Part shown: positions 10,772 through 21,272 of the stretch, one piece after another
Numbering within the stretch: the first letter of the stretch is position 1
How the letters are laid out: every line of letters starts with the position of its first letter
Assembly: GCA_030848705.1 (NCBI GenBank)
Contig: CM061238.1
Coordinates: 77,772,685 to 77,836,684 of the forward strand
Length of the DNA stretch: 64,000 bases
Direction: 5' to 3'
DNA from: Heracleum sosnowskyi
Taxonomy: Eukaryota > Streptophyta > Magnoliopsida > Apiales > Apiaceae
The notes under the pieces: generated by a model
Databases searched by the model: none
The model's input: only the letters and a program-made list of their open reading frames with translations
Told to the model about the DNA's origin: nothing
Position numbers and translations under genes: made by a program

Positions 10772-10800
10772 CCCGTGCCTCGCACGGGTTATTATGCTAA
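10772..10800 (+). mobile_element. Helitron-type 3' terminus, plus strand
   Basis: A perfect 7-bp stem CCCGTGC/GCACGGG with loop CTC is followed by TTATTATG and the terminal CTAA, then a T. This fits the Helitron rule of a short hairpin about 10 bases before CTRR, inserted between A and T. The 5' end was not found, and no RepHel protein is present, so this would be a non-autonomous copy. Confidence 0.5.
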
Positions 10801-11265
10801 TTAAAAAAATAGCAGGTCAACATCATTTTGACCGCTTAAATCCGCTTAATCCGCTTACTAGACCGCCTAAACTTCATTAAGCGTTTTAAAACCCGATTAT
10901 GCACTAATCGCAGCGTTTATATCCCGATTCCGCATAAGCGCCCGCATAAAAAGCTTTTTAGAACACTGGTTTTAGTTTGATGTATTGAGGTTTGTGTTTT
11001 AGTTTGTGTTATTGTATAACACACATGATTAGATGTTAGAGCTGTTGATGTTGTTTATTTAAATATGATTACGGTTAAATTTGATACTAATTTAAAGTTA
11101 AGCATTTCGGGATTGTTCCTGCATTGATGTGTTTATGCAATTGGGGTTCATTGAACTGAATTGGAGGATAAATTGGATGAAATATATTCGTTGTAAGTAG
11201 AAAAAACTAAAATTCTTTCAAAAAATTAACGAAGTTAATCAATATCTTTATTATCTTTATATATA
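10801..11265. other. Intergenic DNA between two Helitron-like ends
   Basis: No gene. Holds short direct repeats of CCGCTTAAT type at 10838-10860 and AT-rich DNA. Confidence 0.4.
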
Positions 11266-13239
11266 CTAGCTTATAACCCGTGCGATGCACGGTTACTTAA
11301 ATTTTATTTATAATTATTTTGTTTATAATTATATTTTTATTACCAATGCAACACACGATTGTTTTTTTAATATTTATAATTATATTTATTTATGAATATT
11401 TTAATATTTAAAAGTTATTTGTTTACATGATTAAATTATTGTTAAAAAAGATTTAGCCAAAAAAAATTATAGTTAAAAATTTGATATTTATTATATTTTA
11501 CACGCTCAATTTAATATTTGTTTATATTGAGTTATAAAAGTTAGATTTGACCAATTTTACGGTCCACATGAAATTCACAAAATAATCTTTAATTTAGTTG
11601 TGGTTTAATAGTTCTTTTTCAATTAAAAACTATTCTAAAACTAAAAAGAGAATAAAGTGACTAAATTTAATGTTGAGAATTCGATTCGATTTAGGAAATC
11701 TACTTAGATGTAGTTTAGATGATTAGAATAACCTTTATTAACCAAATAAAGATTTTAATGTTAAATCTAACGGTTTTCACCTAATTATTTAAGATTAAAC
11801 GATTTTTATTATTTTGGTATTAAATGGGTTTTCTTATTTAATTACAACTATTTTTATGTTTTAACTTTTTGGAAAATCCAATCATAATATAATATCTTTT
11901 AACTTATATCATTTTTAGATAATAATTTCTTTTTATATGATATAATCTTGATCATCTATTTTGAGGTATTTGATCTAACGGTTGAGAATGTTTTGGCGGT
12001 ATTTATGACCAAACTACCAGGATAACATCAATAATTTTTCTTAATATTTATAAATTTTTTTAATTTATAATTTTTTTAAAATATTTATTGCTAAAATATA
12101 ATATACTCTTTTTTGTAATATGTTAATGCTGCGGGAACTTTGAACTTTTGAGAAAATAAATTATCAATTAAAATATTTTTTTTTTGTAATAGTTCTTCTT
12201 TTAAAGTAGTACACAGTGACGATCAAAATTCTTTATAAAATTCATTTTTTTTATAGTATATACCGTAAATATCTATGTTATTATATTAAAGACTAAATAA
12301 TGAAAGCTTTCTTATAGTCTGGTCGCTTTGTTTGATCACTCAATCCATAATCGTTGGATCTTTCAAATTAAATTATTGAGAAACATTACATATAACAGTA
12401 AAATTATCATGTATAATGATCTAAGATTTGAATCTACCAACAACATATTAAAATTTATAGGTTTTTTTTGAAAAATAAGAATTGTTTTTCATTTTTTTCT
12501 TGCAGACATAGGTTATTTGATAATATTTTTTGTAAAGTACGATTTTTCAGAAAAGTACTATACTAATTGCTTAACAAACTTTTAAAGTTTCGAATTTAAT
12601 AATTACAATATATATAGGTTAAAAAAGTTAGGCCTCTTCTGTAGCTGAGTTTAAAATTTCAAAATACGGTATTTTAATATGAATATAGTCATGTTAACAA
12701 TGAAATTAGGTCTCTATGAGTGCTTATAAAACAAAATAACCATTTACGTATAATTTATTATTTAATAATAAATAATATTTGATTAGTTATAATGATGACA
12801 TAATAATCATTATTAGAATTTAAATATTCACTTTACTAATTTGGACTTTATCTTGTGTTTTAAAAATCAGATTTTAACGATTTTACAGCCCACGCAAAGG
12901 TAACAAAATTATCTTTAATTTAATGATGGTTTAATAATTATTATCTAACTGGAACTATCCATAAACTAAAGAGAAAAGATAATTACCATTTTTTACATAA
13001 AGTTTTCTATTCAATATTCAAAACCCATTTATAATTGGTTTAAATTATCAAAATACACATTTTAGTAATTAAATACTATCCTATTATTAATCAAATATAA
13101 TTTTTAATATTATATCTAACGGTCCTCATCTATTTGAATATTTATAGTTTTATAATCCAACGGATCGTATATTTTTGGTAGTACAGTGACCGACCAAAGT
13201 TTTGGAAACGATCTCCCTTACGCTTATTATATATAAGGA
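11266..13239 (-). mobile_element. Candidate non-autonomous Helitron, minus strand
   Basis: Read on the minus strand, the left boundary ends with the stem CCGTGC/GCACGG, then GTTATAAG and CTAG at 11266, followed by T. The right boundary begins TCCTTATATATAATAAG at 13239, preceded by A. An A-T target with TC...CTAG ends fits Helitrons. The last 19 or so bases resemble the plus-strand end at 10800 (both GCACGGGTTAT...GCTAR), so the two are likely one family. No coding frame is present. The inside is AT-rich and contains a diverged duplication. The 5' end is less certain than the 3' end. Confidence 0.45.
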
Positions 13240-13248
13240 TAAGGAGTT

Positions 13249-13885
13249 AATAAAGGAAAACCACCGGGAGCTCTAGAATCACTCGATTCATATTTATCTA
13301 ATTTTCTAGAGTTCCTCAATTTTAATTCAATAAAATTAAACTTCTTTATTTACATTCGAAGTTTTAGGGAAGACATTCCTTATTTACACTCAAATTTTCA
13401 GGAAAGCCAATAAATATATAAAAGTCAATTTTATTTAAAATTTAATCAAACAAATATTACCTTTTTTTCTCAACTAACTTAGATCCTATTAAAAAAATGA
13501 AATTTCCTCTTTTATCTCCTAAATTGTAGAATATGTAATTCTTATTAAAGACAAGTTGGCTTAAAATTATAAACTTAATCAAGTTTTATTATTATATATA
13601 CAAAATCTTTATAAAATGAATTTTTTTTAGCTCCTAAATTCTATAAAAGGTAATACTTATTAAAGACAAGTTGGCTTGAAATTATTAACCTAATAAGTTT
13701 TATTATTATATATACAATATTTATTATATATCTTTATTTTTATTTTTTTATCTTTTTTATCTTTATTATATATATAAAGGAAACCCCCAAGAGCTCTCAG
13801 ATCGTTCGAAAGCTATTTATCTATTTTTCTTGAGCTCCTGAATTTTAATTAATTAAAATTAAATTTCCTTATTTAAATTCAAATT
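13249..13885. repeat. Diverged repeat pair enclosing a short tandem duplication
   Basis: Segments 13249-13365 and about 13773-13885 are similar: both run AAAGGAAA, then a GAGCTC core, then TATTTATCTA and a T/A-rich tail. Between them, about 13517-13612 and 13630-13725 are a second, clearer direct pair sharing CTTATTAAAGACAAGTTGG and a TTTTATTATTATATATACAA run, offset about 113 bases. Noncoding remnant of unknown origin. Confidence 0.55.
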
Positions 13886-13913
13886 TATATGATAAAAAAA
13901 TATCAACTGCCTT

Positions 13914-14330
13914 TTAAATCTTTAATAATGGAGGAAACATATATACAATTTTATGATTTTTTCTTTCTGAATTTTGATTCAATACGACATTGTTGTCTCT
14001 ACCTTTAGAAACAACACAGGCTTCTCTTGAAAAAGTAACTAAAAATCCTTTGTCACAAAGTTGGCTGATACTAAGCAAATTGTGCTTTAGACCATCCACC
14101 AATGCAACCTCATCAATGATGACATTTTCTCTTGAAATCAAGCCATATCCCTTAGTGTAGCCTTTGCTGTCATCTCCAAAAGCAATACAAGGGTCAGCTC
14201 TTTCCTGGAACTCTGTGAGCAGGGTAGAATCACCAGTCATGTTTCTTGAACAACCACTATCCAAGTACCAAAGATTCCTCTTGTCTCCCTGCACACAATA
14301 AAACCAAATCAAGTTGATTTTGGTACCCAA
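13914..14330 (-). pseudogene. Copia protease and pre-integrase start, truncated
   Basis: The frame has WYLDSGCSRNMTG, the active-site Asp context of copia-type retropepsins, then GLKHNLLSISQLCDKGF, typical of the following linker. It ends soon after, before the HHCC finger of integrase, so catalytic pol domains are missing. The frame enters through TTGTGTGCAG and follows a stop in the gag frame 20-odd bases upstream, the same arrangement as in elements A and B. Confidence 0.8.
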
Positions 14331-14335
14331 GTTTC

Positions 14336-14764
14336 CTTGGGTCCTGTTTTGTTAGCCTTTAATTTTCTCTTCACGTCATTTTTCACCTTGGGCTTAGATT
14401 GAGTTAAATCAACCTTTGCCTTTGGTGTTGATTTCTAAGGGTTGCTCACATTTTCATTCATAGCATGCATATTTGGAGGAACAAACATGTTATTCACATT
14501 CCATGGCATTTGTGGCACATTAAACATATTCATGTATGGATTAGGCACAAATGGCATGCTAGCATATGAATTTTGAAATTGTGCATATGGAGCAAACATA
14601 TTAGGCATAACAGGCATTGCAGGCTTAGGCATTTTCACATTAGGAGGCTTCTTAACAGATTTGCAATTAGCAGATAAATGACTAACACTACCATAATTAA
14701 TGTAAAGCATAAAGTAACATAAGATGTAAAAGAGATAACTACAACTCAATAAAGGACAAGACAA
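14336..14764 (-). pseudogene. Copia gag C-terminal remnant, fragment D
   Basis: A low-complexity Met/Pro/Asn-rich stretch (14435-14640) is followed by a Lys-rich basic stretch and the gag terminus TWVPKST before a stop near 14305. Toward the upstream end, SVSHLSANC looks like the second half of a zinc knuckle whose first Cys residues have become Tyr. A stop at 14435-14437 splits the frame. Upstream of about 14706 similarity to gag is lost. Confidence 0.65.
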
Positions 14765-15811
14765 ACAATAATATTAACAGAAGCACGGGAATCCAGAATC
14801 AAAGAAGAAAAGGTAAACTCAAAAAATCAAAATATGGTATGTATTCTTGAAGTCCGTAAACAGGTCACGGAAAGAAGTTCATGAAAATGTTCAAGCCTCA
14901 GTGACATCAAAAGAATCAAGACTTTCAAGACGACAGAAGTATGTGAATGATTTAGGGTTAGTACCACAGGATTCCAGTGATTTATTTGAAGCAACCAGAT
15001 CGACAAAGGACTTGTCAGCAGCACTGAATTGAAGACATAGAAGAAGAATTGATCAAGTGATATTCATCTGTGAACCAGACCAGTTGCACTAGGTGACGGC
15101 ACTAAAAAGATCAAGTTGTTTTATCGTCTCAGAAGAAATTGATACAGTCTATTACTTAAACACCAAGGAGCTCAGGAGGAATTATTAAAAGATCAAAGAG
15201 AAGAAAATGATTCGATGGTTTTTCAATTCAGAAAACCATCGAATGAGATGAAAAGTGATTCACAGAAAACCATATTAGATTAATTTGGTATTCGATAGTT
15301 TTGAATAAAAAACTATCGAATGGTAAATTAATTTAATTCATTCGATGGTTTTTAAATTAGGGAGCAGGTGAAAAGTATGTTCGTTTTTCAGGTTGATGAA
15401 AATTGGACGGCCATGATTGATTCTTCAATTGTGGTTCGATAGTTTTCAAAAACAAAGCCTACAATTACTAACAGAGAGAAGAAGTGTCTTTTTCAGTCAG
15501 GTTCATTTACACAGAAGCAATTACGAAGAGAGAGATCAAGCCAGAGAGAATACCAGAGAAATTAATTCTGCTTGAATTATATCATTGTATTGATTGTGAA
15601 TAACCTAGAACTCATTGAAGCTAATCTACAGATTAGAAATTGTAGCACCCCTCGAGGTTTATATTTACAAAAAGATATATTCCCCGACTCTTGGTTTGAT
15701 TTGGTGTGTTTGATTTCGTTATAGAACTGAATGATTAATCCGCGAACGAAATTGAATTATTTGTAGGTATCGTATTCACCCCCCCCCTTCTACGATACTT
15801 TGGACCTAACA
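14765..15811 (+). repeat. 5' LTR of element A, left boundary unresolved
   Basis: The right end is firm: ...CCTAACA at 15811, then the primer-binding site. The tract CCCCCCCCC and TACGATACTTTGGACC near the end is characteristic of the U5 of plant SIRE-type LTRs. The 15.2-15.45 kb part holds hairpin-forming repeats. I could not fix the start; anything from about 14.77 kb to 15.1 kb is possible, and the segment 14765-15100 may belong to D or to older DNA. Confidence 0.6.
15211..15447. repeat. Palindromic TTCGATRGTTTT repeats in the LTR of A
   Basis: Two perfect 12-bp inverted repeats: TTCGATGGTTTT at 15211-15222 with AAAACCATCGAA at 15232-15243, and TTCGATAGTTTT at 15291-15302 with AAAACTATCGAA at 15309-15320. 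Half copies are at 15341-15353 and 15435-15447. They lie in the probable U3. Confidence 0.85.
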
Positions 15812-15813
15812 AT

Positions 15814-15825
15814 TGGTATCAGAGC
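15814..15825 (+). promoter_or_regulatory. Primer-binding site of element A (initiator tRNA-Met)
   Basis: TGGTATCAGAGC three bases after the LTR end matches the 3' end of plant initiator tRNA-Met, the usual primer of copia elements. Confidence 0.93.
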
Positions 15826-15971
15826 TACTTGATTGACGTACAAATCAGATCCGGTGAATGAGACCAAAATCAAACGTAGCTTGAAAATTCGAAGCAAATT
15901 TTTTAACTTTCAAAATTTTTCATTTAATTGGAATTTTTTGAATTTTAAACAATTTAAAATTTTCAGAAACC

Positions 15972-16107
15972 ATGAGTGCTCCAAAGACAACCGCTGGTAT
16001 TAAAGTTCCCCCGTTTACTAGAGTTGATTTCGGTTTGTGGAAGATGAAGATGTTGTTATTTATCAAGGCATCTAATCCGTTGTATATTGGCATATTAGAT
16101 AACATAC
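15972..16107 (+). pseudogene. gag: Gag of element A, 5' piece
   Basis: ATG at 15972 opens a frame with the usual start of copia gag (VPPFTRVDFGLWKMKM, a Trp-containing motif used by UBN2-type gag). It runs 45 codons to the insertion point of B after base 16107 and continues in the same frame beyond the second CATAC copy at 41213. It was disrupted by the insertion. Confidence 0.85.
16103..16107. other. Target-site duplication of B, left copy (CATAC)
   Basis: CATAC immediately precedes the LTR of B here and is repeated at 41213-41217 after the right LTR. Five bases is the standard copia duplication length; it shows B arrived as one intact insertion. Confidence 0.92.
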
Positions 16108-16245
16108 TGTTGCCCAGTAATAATCTATTGTAGAAGAGGGTTTGAATACAATAGAATAAGATATTCGACTTCTTAATGTATATATCACAAATATAAAAGA
16201 AAGATAACAGCTTTATTAAATCTGATATAAAAACTGTTACAAACT

Positions 16246-16321
16246 CTCTCAAGAAATTCTGATGTTCTTGAGAGCTGCTAGCTTACAAAAACTCTCTCAA
16301 GAAATTCTATGTTCTTGAGAG
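16246..16321 (-). repeat. Two tandem hairpins in the R/U5 part of the LTR of B
   Basis: CTCTCAAGAA (16246-16255) pairs with TTCTTGAGAG (16265-16274), and the same arms recur at 16294-16303 and 16312-16321. They lie downstream of the TATA box on the minus strand, so they would be in the RNA leader. The right LTR has the same pair. Confidence 0.85.
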
Positions 16322-16371
16322 CTTCTATCTTGATTCACACCGAACCAAAACCAAAACTGTGTTTATATACT

Positions 16372-16379
16372 ACACAGCT
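16372..16379 (-). promoter_or_regulatory. TATA box in the LTR of B
   Basis: Minus strand TATATAAA, about 285 bases into the LTR. It sets the likely RNA start near 16345. The right LTR has the same box at 40922-40929 or within a few bases. Confidence 0.6.
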
Positions 16380-16663
16380 TCTCTATCAATGATAAGTCCT
16401 AATCAATTACAAAGATTGAAACCTATCCATAATTGATAGCTACATTCTACAAACCAGGAACCGACATAATAAACTTCCATGTTTAACTAGACTCCAAATA
16501 TAACTCGAAGTAGGAATCCTGATTAGCTTCCAGTCCTGATGATCAATCCTGATCCCAGTCCTGATATGTATCTTGACCCTGACTACCATGTAATCCTGAT
16601 GACGTCAACAATCCTGATCAGTTGAGTCTAGCTCCTGACGATCATTGAATTCTGATCTAACAA

Positions 16664-16677
16664 TCTCCCCCAATCTC
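16664..16677 (-). promoter_or_regulatory. Polypurine tract of element B
   Basis: Minus strand GAGATTGGGGGAGA next to the LTR, the expected primer site for plus-strand DNA synthesis. Confidence 0.85.
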
Positions 16678-16771
16678 ATACTTTGTGAAATAAAGTATAG
16701 ATTTCTAAGATTCAATGATGTCAAAAACATATATACAAAATGTACAGTATCTGCAGCAACAACTTATCTGT

Positions 16772-18102
16772 TTAAATTCTTTGATAGAACACATTCATCT
16801 TCAAGAAGTTGTATAACAAATTTTCTTCTTTTTCTTCAAGAATTTGAATCAGTCTTCCCTTAAGATTTCTGAGTTCTTCATCTTCCTCATTAATCTGGTA
16901 GATAGCTGCTCTGAGATTCAATATGGAGCTTTTCTGAAGACTATGCTCTTCAAGCAAAAGATAAGCAATTTCCTTCCCATCAGGATTGAGAGTAAGTTGT
17001 GTCATGCCAAAAGTTACTTCTTTAACAGTAGTACCCCTTGCATTTCCACATCCTGACCTCTTTGATTTAAGTACATGGGAGTATAATTACCATTGAAATT
17101 ACTGTTTCTATCCAGTCTTCTTCTTATTGTTGACAAAATCATGTCACTCCATTCCTTGCACATTTAATTCTTCGATCTCAAAAGATAATGAACATATTTC
17201 AGTTCCTGTGTAGTTTTCATCAGCAGATCTTGAATAGATAGAATCTTCACACTACCATCTTTCATGAAGTACAAAAGCTTTTCTTTCTTGTCAAAACCAT
17301 CATGACAATCTATAACTATATCAACAGCTAGTAAATTGTTCAGGTTTTCAGAAGTTAAAGTACCTCCAATTTCAGTTAAGGAGTAAGGATCAACATATGA
17401 CATATTTAGATATTCAGCATCCCTGTGTCCAATACCTCCTCTTGAATTACTTGTCAATTGCTTCAGATTTGAAATCATCTTTAACCAGAGTGCTTTTGAT
17501 CTAACCATCTCAGATAAATCAACAACACTTGAAGCACTTGTAATAATTCCTCCAGACTGAAAATTGATAAGTGTATCACACCTCAGTGTACTAATATGTT
17601 TCCACTTCTTATCCTTTTCCTTTTCAAAGGCATAGCTTCTTTCCAGTGAAGATTCTTGTCTGCTTGGGTTCCTCCACTTTCTTCTGTTTGAGAGTTTAAG
17701 CCTTTGTACATAGATATTGAAATCTCTATTTGTTGATCTTGTAATTTCTCTTCTTCTGGCTTCTTCTTCTTCATCTACTTCCTTGTTGTGAAAATCAACC
17801 ACAGTAGATAAAATTATCAAATCAATCTCTTGCAAAATTTCAGAATCATCAGGATCTTGAATATTATCAGGAACAACATCAGGATTAGATTCTTCAATTT
17901 GATTTGTATTGTAGAGAGTTGATTTTCTTGATTTTCTTCTCAATTCAGGTTCTTCTTCAATATTTCCATCATCACCAAAAGTAGATCTGTCAGGAACTAC
18001 TAGAGTTTGAATAGGTTCAGGAATTTCTTCAATTCTTAACCCTCTAGACCTTGTCTGTCTAGGTATTGTTTGAGTTGAAGAACCTCTTCTACTTCTTCTA
18101 GC
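16772..18102 (-). pseudogene. C-terminal part of the env-like extra frame of B
   Basis: Continues the frame of 18103-20226 after one TGA. It is open from 18102 to a stop at 17164 (about 310 codons), then open again to about 17040, where a shift leads to a last open piece 17005-16772 ending in a Glu/Lys/Leu-rich probable coiled coil. Residues near the junction are Arg-rich (RGRGSRGRR, then ARRSRR), suggesting a basic patch. I see no clear membrane segment. The position between pol and the 3' LTR matches the env-like gene of Sireviruses; the function there is unproven. Confidence 0.6.
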
Positions 18103-20226
18103 TCATCTCCTACCTCTGCTTCCTCTACCTCTAGCAGAAACAGGGTTATTAAAGCTTTCCATCATTTCTCTCTGTTGACTTAAGAATTCTTCATGTGAGA
18201 GATCAGGATATTCTTCACTTGCTGTAGAGAGTGCTTTTCTTGCAAATAATTGTTGAACTCTTTTATCAGTGTGATATAGAGTAACAATTCTGCCATCTTT
18301 TGTAGAAAACTTCTGGAATAAATTTGATGCATCTTCGGGATTATCAATAAAAATATCTTCATCACCTTCAGGAATTGTAGCAAGAGTATGTCCATGACCA
18401 GGTGTCAGGATTTGTTCTTCCGCCAGGATCTGAGATTGCACCAACGTTCTTACTGTCTTAACTCCAGAATCAGAAACATGAGTTGACTGCGTTGTTTGAC
18501 TTTGAGAAGTTTGAATTGTAGACTTCATAACAGCAGCATCAGAGGTTTCTCCTTGTATCACTTTGTCACTACCATCATCTCCAGTATCATCATCATTATT
18601 CCTTAATACTAGATCAGGTGTGCATTTTGTCCGACTAACCTTCTCCCCCTTTTTGACATCAGGATTTGACAATAAATTCAAAATTAAGGAAAGAGAGGCT
18701 TGAATGTCAGTTACCTTGGTATCCAAAGAATCAATCCTTCTATTGATAGAGGTTTGTTCAGAAATGACAGATTTCACTTGGGATTCTACTACCCTTAGCT
18801 GAAAAGCAGTAGGCACCTTTGTAAAATTTTGAGAAATATCATTCCTCACCAACTCAGTTGAGTTCTTGATAGAATCAATCTCACTTTTTAGGCTTTTGGA
18901 TAACAGAGTTGCAGCCTTCAAATGATTCTTCAAGTCTTGATTCTCTATAGATTTCGCTGCATCATAGGCATGTTCCAAAGCAGAAGAATAACTTACAGAT
19001 TCAGCAGATCTGTGCCATGAATTGTTCCATTCATTTTGTCTAAGTGCCTCAGCAGGATCAAAGGAAGGAATAAACAAATCTTGTCTCTGATCTTTCCCAG
19101 TGGAAGCTTTGTCAGCCATATATGTACTTGATGAACCAAAATTAGTTCCAAGACTAATTTTGAGTGTTGTAGCAAGCTGTTCCTTCTCTTTTCGATTCTC
19201 ATCATCATCACTATCATCAGAGTCATCATCATCAGTACTATGAGTATCATCAGGATCAGGAATAGCTATAACTTTCATTTTATCCTGTGAATCTGTGATA
19301 GGATGATCCATTGGTCTTGAACGAAGTGGTTGTATCAGTATAGGTTCAACATCAGGAGCATCACTAGCGTCAGGATGAACACCGTCAGGATTTGATATGC
19401 TTGCATCAGTATTTGCTACCAATGGTTCTTGTGGAGCTTGAGGTTCAGAAGCTGCTTCAACACTTTGAGTCAAAGGTTCTTGTGTGCTTCCCTCATTGAC
19501 AATGTCCTCGACCAATCTTTGAACTTCATCTGCACCAGAAATCCCTTGAGCATTGTCAGGAAATTTCTCAGAAATTGTAGCTTGGCCTACATCTTCACTT
19601 TGAGAAGATGGTTCTTGTGTAACTGGAATATTGATGTCTACATTCTTCCTTTGAGAAAATGGTTCTTGTAGGACCATTCCACGAGCTAAGCCTTCACTCA
19701 AACTTTGATTGAGTGGTTCTTGTGTGGCTGGATCATCAGAAAGAGCTGCTGAACTACTTTGAGGTTCAGGTTCTTGTGGGCTTGATCCTTTCAGTTTCTT
19801 TTGTCTCTGATAGACTAACTCTTCTGCCTTCCTTAGCTTTTCCATTGGATGTTTTATCCCAAGATTGGAAGCAGCAGCACCATACTTCTCCCATGAAATA
19901 TCAACATGTCTTTTTGTTGGAGAGTCATGTGCTGGAGAGTCTGAAATATTAACCACTTGACTTGGTGCAGCATCAGGAATACTAACATCAGGATTTGCTT
20001 GAGCAGTAGAAACTGATTGCTCATTCAGAATAGAAGTGTCATGTACATCAGTATCCTGCTTCTTTTCTAAAGGAATATGATACCTGCTTTTTGATAACTT
20101 CCTTTTCTTCTGTGGTGTAGACAATGGAACCACAGCTGCAGTAGCAGTATCAGCAACTTCCTTATTCACATTCATTATAGAGGATATAGGTAAATCATCC
20201 TCTGAGTCAGTCTCATCCCTGAGCAC
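18103..20226 (-). pseudogene. Env-like extra frame of B, 707-codon central part
   Basis: No ATG opens it: the frame continues upstream through TGA and TAA codons (near 20235 and 20380), so it is the middle of a longer gene. The N-terminal half is acidic and low-complexity, with five or six QEP motifs (TQEPLNQS, LQEPFSQ, TQEPSSQS, TQEPLTQS) spaced 25-35 residues. A run of Asp/Ser lies near residues 330-345. A probable coiled coil follows at about 430-530. It ends with RGRGSRGRR and TGA, very likely a mutated CGA since the frame goes on. Position fits the env-like gene of SIRE-type elements, but no signal peptide or transmembrane helix is evident, so 'env' is a label by position only. Confidence 0.65.
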
Positions 20227-20439
20227 TAACTTTCATTTAACAGAAACAACCTCACCTCCCTTTGCAGCTTTCTTCACCAGGACCCCTTGTACACCCCCTT
20301 GTAACTTCTTTTTAATGATAGGTGTAGAGGAAAAATCCTTTGAACCTGATTGCCTTCCTGACACATCAGTTCTAGCTTACTTCTTTGCTTTTACAACTAA
20401 AGTCTTTTGAGAGACATTAGAGGTGGCAGTTGACTGTTA

Positions 20440-20612
20440 TAGACTGTTTAGGATGAATGCTTGGGTTAGGAACAAGGTGTGATTGGCCTTGTCCTATAGC
20501 ATTAGAAATTAAACCATAACGAGTAGGCATTTTCCTATGTAAGAAAAACCTAACCTCATCAGGAATAAAAGCATTTCCTATAAAACCATTTACCTTATCA
20601 GGATTTGAAAAA
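20440..20612 (-). pseudogene. Upstream piece of the env-like frame of B
   Basis: The minus strand encodes a short conserved-looking stretch including NGFIGNAFIPDEV and KMPTRYGLISNAIGQG, in the position where the N-terminal domain of SIRE-type extra proteins lies. A shift and stops near 20440 separate it from the next part. The same sequence, with the same lesions, is in the two other block copies (about 26990-27165 and 33545-33715). Confidence 0.45.
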
Positions 20613-20830
20613 AAAAATTAATATGAAGTAAAATAAAATTTTATTTAAGAAAACAAAATTTAGTTTGATAATCCTGATAAGTGTTGTTTTGAAAAAACAA
20701 ATGATTACAAAATAAATAGCATAATACCCATGTAACCATTCTTACCAATTAACGAGGCAAAGTAATTATGAGAAACTGAACAGTCACCTCGATATTGAGA
20801 AAATGACCTGCATCCTTAACACACATTCTC

Positions 20831-20840
20831 TATAAAATAG
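20831..20840 (+). promoter_or_regulatory. TATA box of the opposite-strand frame in B
   Basis: TATAAAATAG on the plus strand, about 100 bases upstream of the ATG at 20932. Repeated at the same place in block copies 2 and 3 (about 27383 and 33935). Proposed from position and consensus only. Confidence 0.45.
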
Positions 20841-20931
20841 AACTGTTAGACATAACATCATATATCTATTTAAAACACAAACCCTCTCTATAGAAAAACT
20901 TACGAAAACCTTTCACCTTCTTTGTTTTTCA

Positions 20932-21272
20932 ATGGCTGCCAACCAACAACAAAACAACTTACCATACGAAGAAGTCAAAATCTCGATGAAATCTGGCAAG
21001 AGATGTTCGATGCACTGGCTGAGATCGCAGAAGATGAAGAGCCTCAACCAGTTCCTGATCCTCAGGAACATGAAGCGTTTGTGAATGCCATGGTTGATGT
21101 TCTCTTTCATAACTTCCATCAGGAAAATCCTGATTGGAATCCTCTTGAAAACCTCATCTACGAAGATGAAGAGGATGAAGACGATGAAGATGATGAAGAG
21201 GATGAGGAGCTCGTCCAAGAGATTGAGAGAAGAAGGAAAAGAATCCGTGATGCTTGTATGTCATCACGGTGA
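20932..21272 (+). pseudogene. Small acidic opposite-strand frame in B, copy 1
   Basis: Plus-strand frame inside a minus-strand element, between pol and env-like. ATG at 20932 opens with a Gln/Asn-rich start (MAANQQQNN). After about 14 codons a one-base shift leads to the long frame (from about 20974 to the stop at 21272), which reads LDEIWQEMFDALAEIAEDEE, then a Pro/Glu part, then almost pure Asp/Glu, ending in a basic ERRRKRIRD. It has an upstream TATA box and is followed by AT-rich DNA like a plant 3'UTR, with TTTGTAATGAA and AATTAATGAAA near 21445-21475. All three copies share the shift, so it predates the triplication. I do not recognise a family; binding to a basic partner is possible but unproven. 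Confidence 0.5.

Larger units (their letters stand above)
13914..14764 (-). mobile_element. Ty1/copia fragment D (SIRE-like), gag end plus protease
   Basis: Only the C-terminal part of gag and the start of pol remain. There is no LTR, primer-binding site or polypurine tract beside it. Its protein resembles the protease region of element A, for example both have FGDDSKG and DGLKHNLLSISQ or the like. It adjoins the 5' LTR of A, but which one cut the other is unclear. Confidence 0.8.
16108..16662 (-). repeat. 3' LTR of element B (555 bp)
   Basis: Minus strand begins TGTTAGATC at 16662 and ends CTGGGCAACA at 16108. Same length as the right LTR. The U3 part (16520-16662) is packed with ATCAGGAT-type motifs. 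Two hairpins lie downstream of the TATA box. Confidence 0.95.

Noticed and set aside
14765..15100. Exact start of the 5' LTR of A
   Set aside because: No TGTTAGG-like start matching the CCTAACA end was found, so no boundary is claimed.
15210..15450. CRISPR-like array
   Set aside because: Repeats are palindromic, few and irregularly spaced inside a plant LTR.
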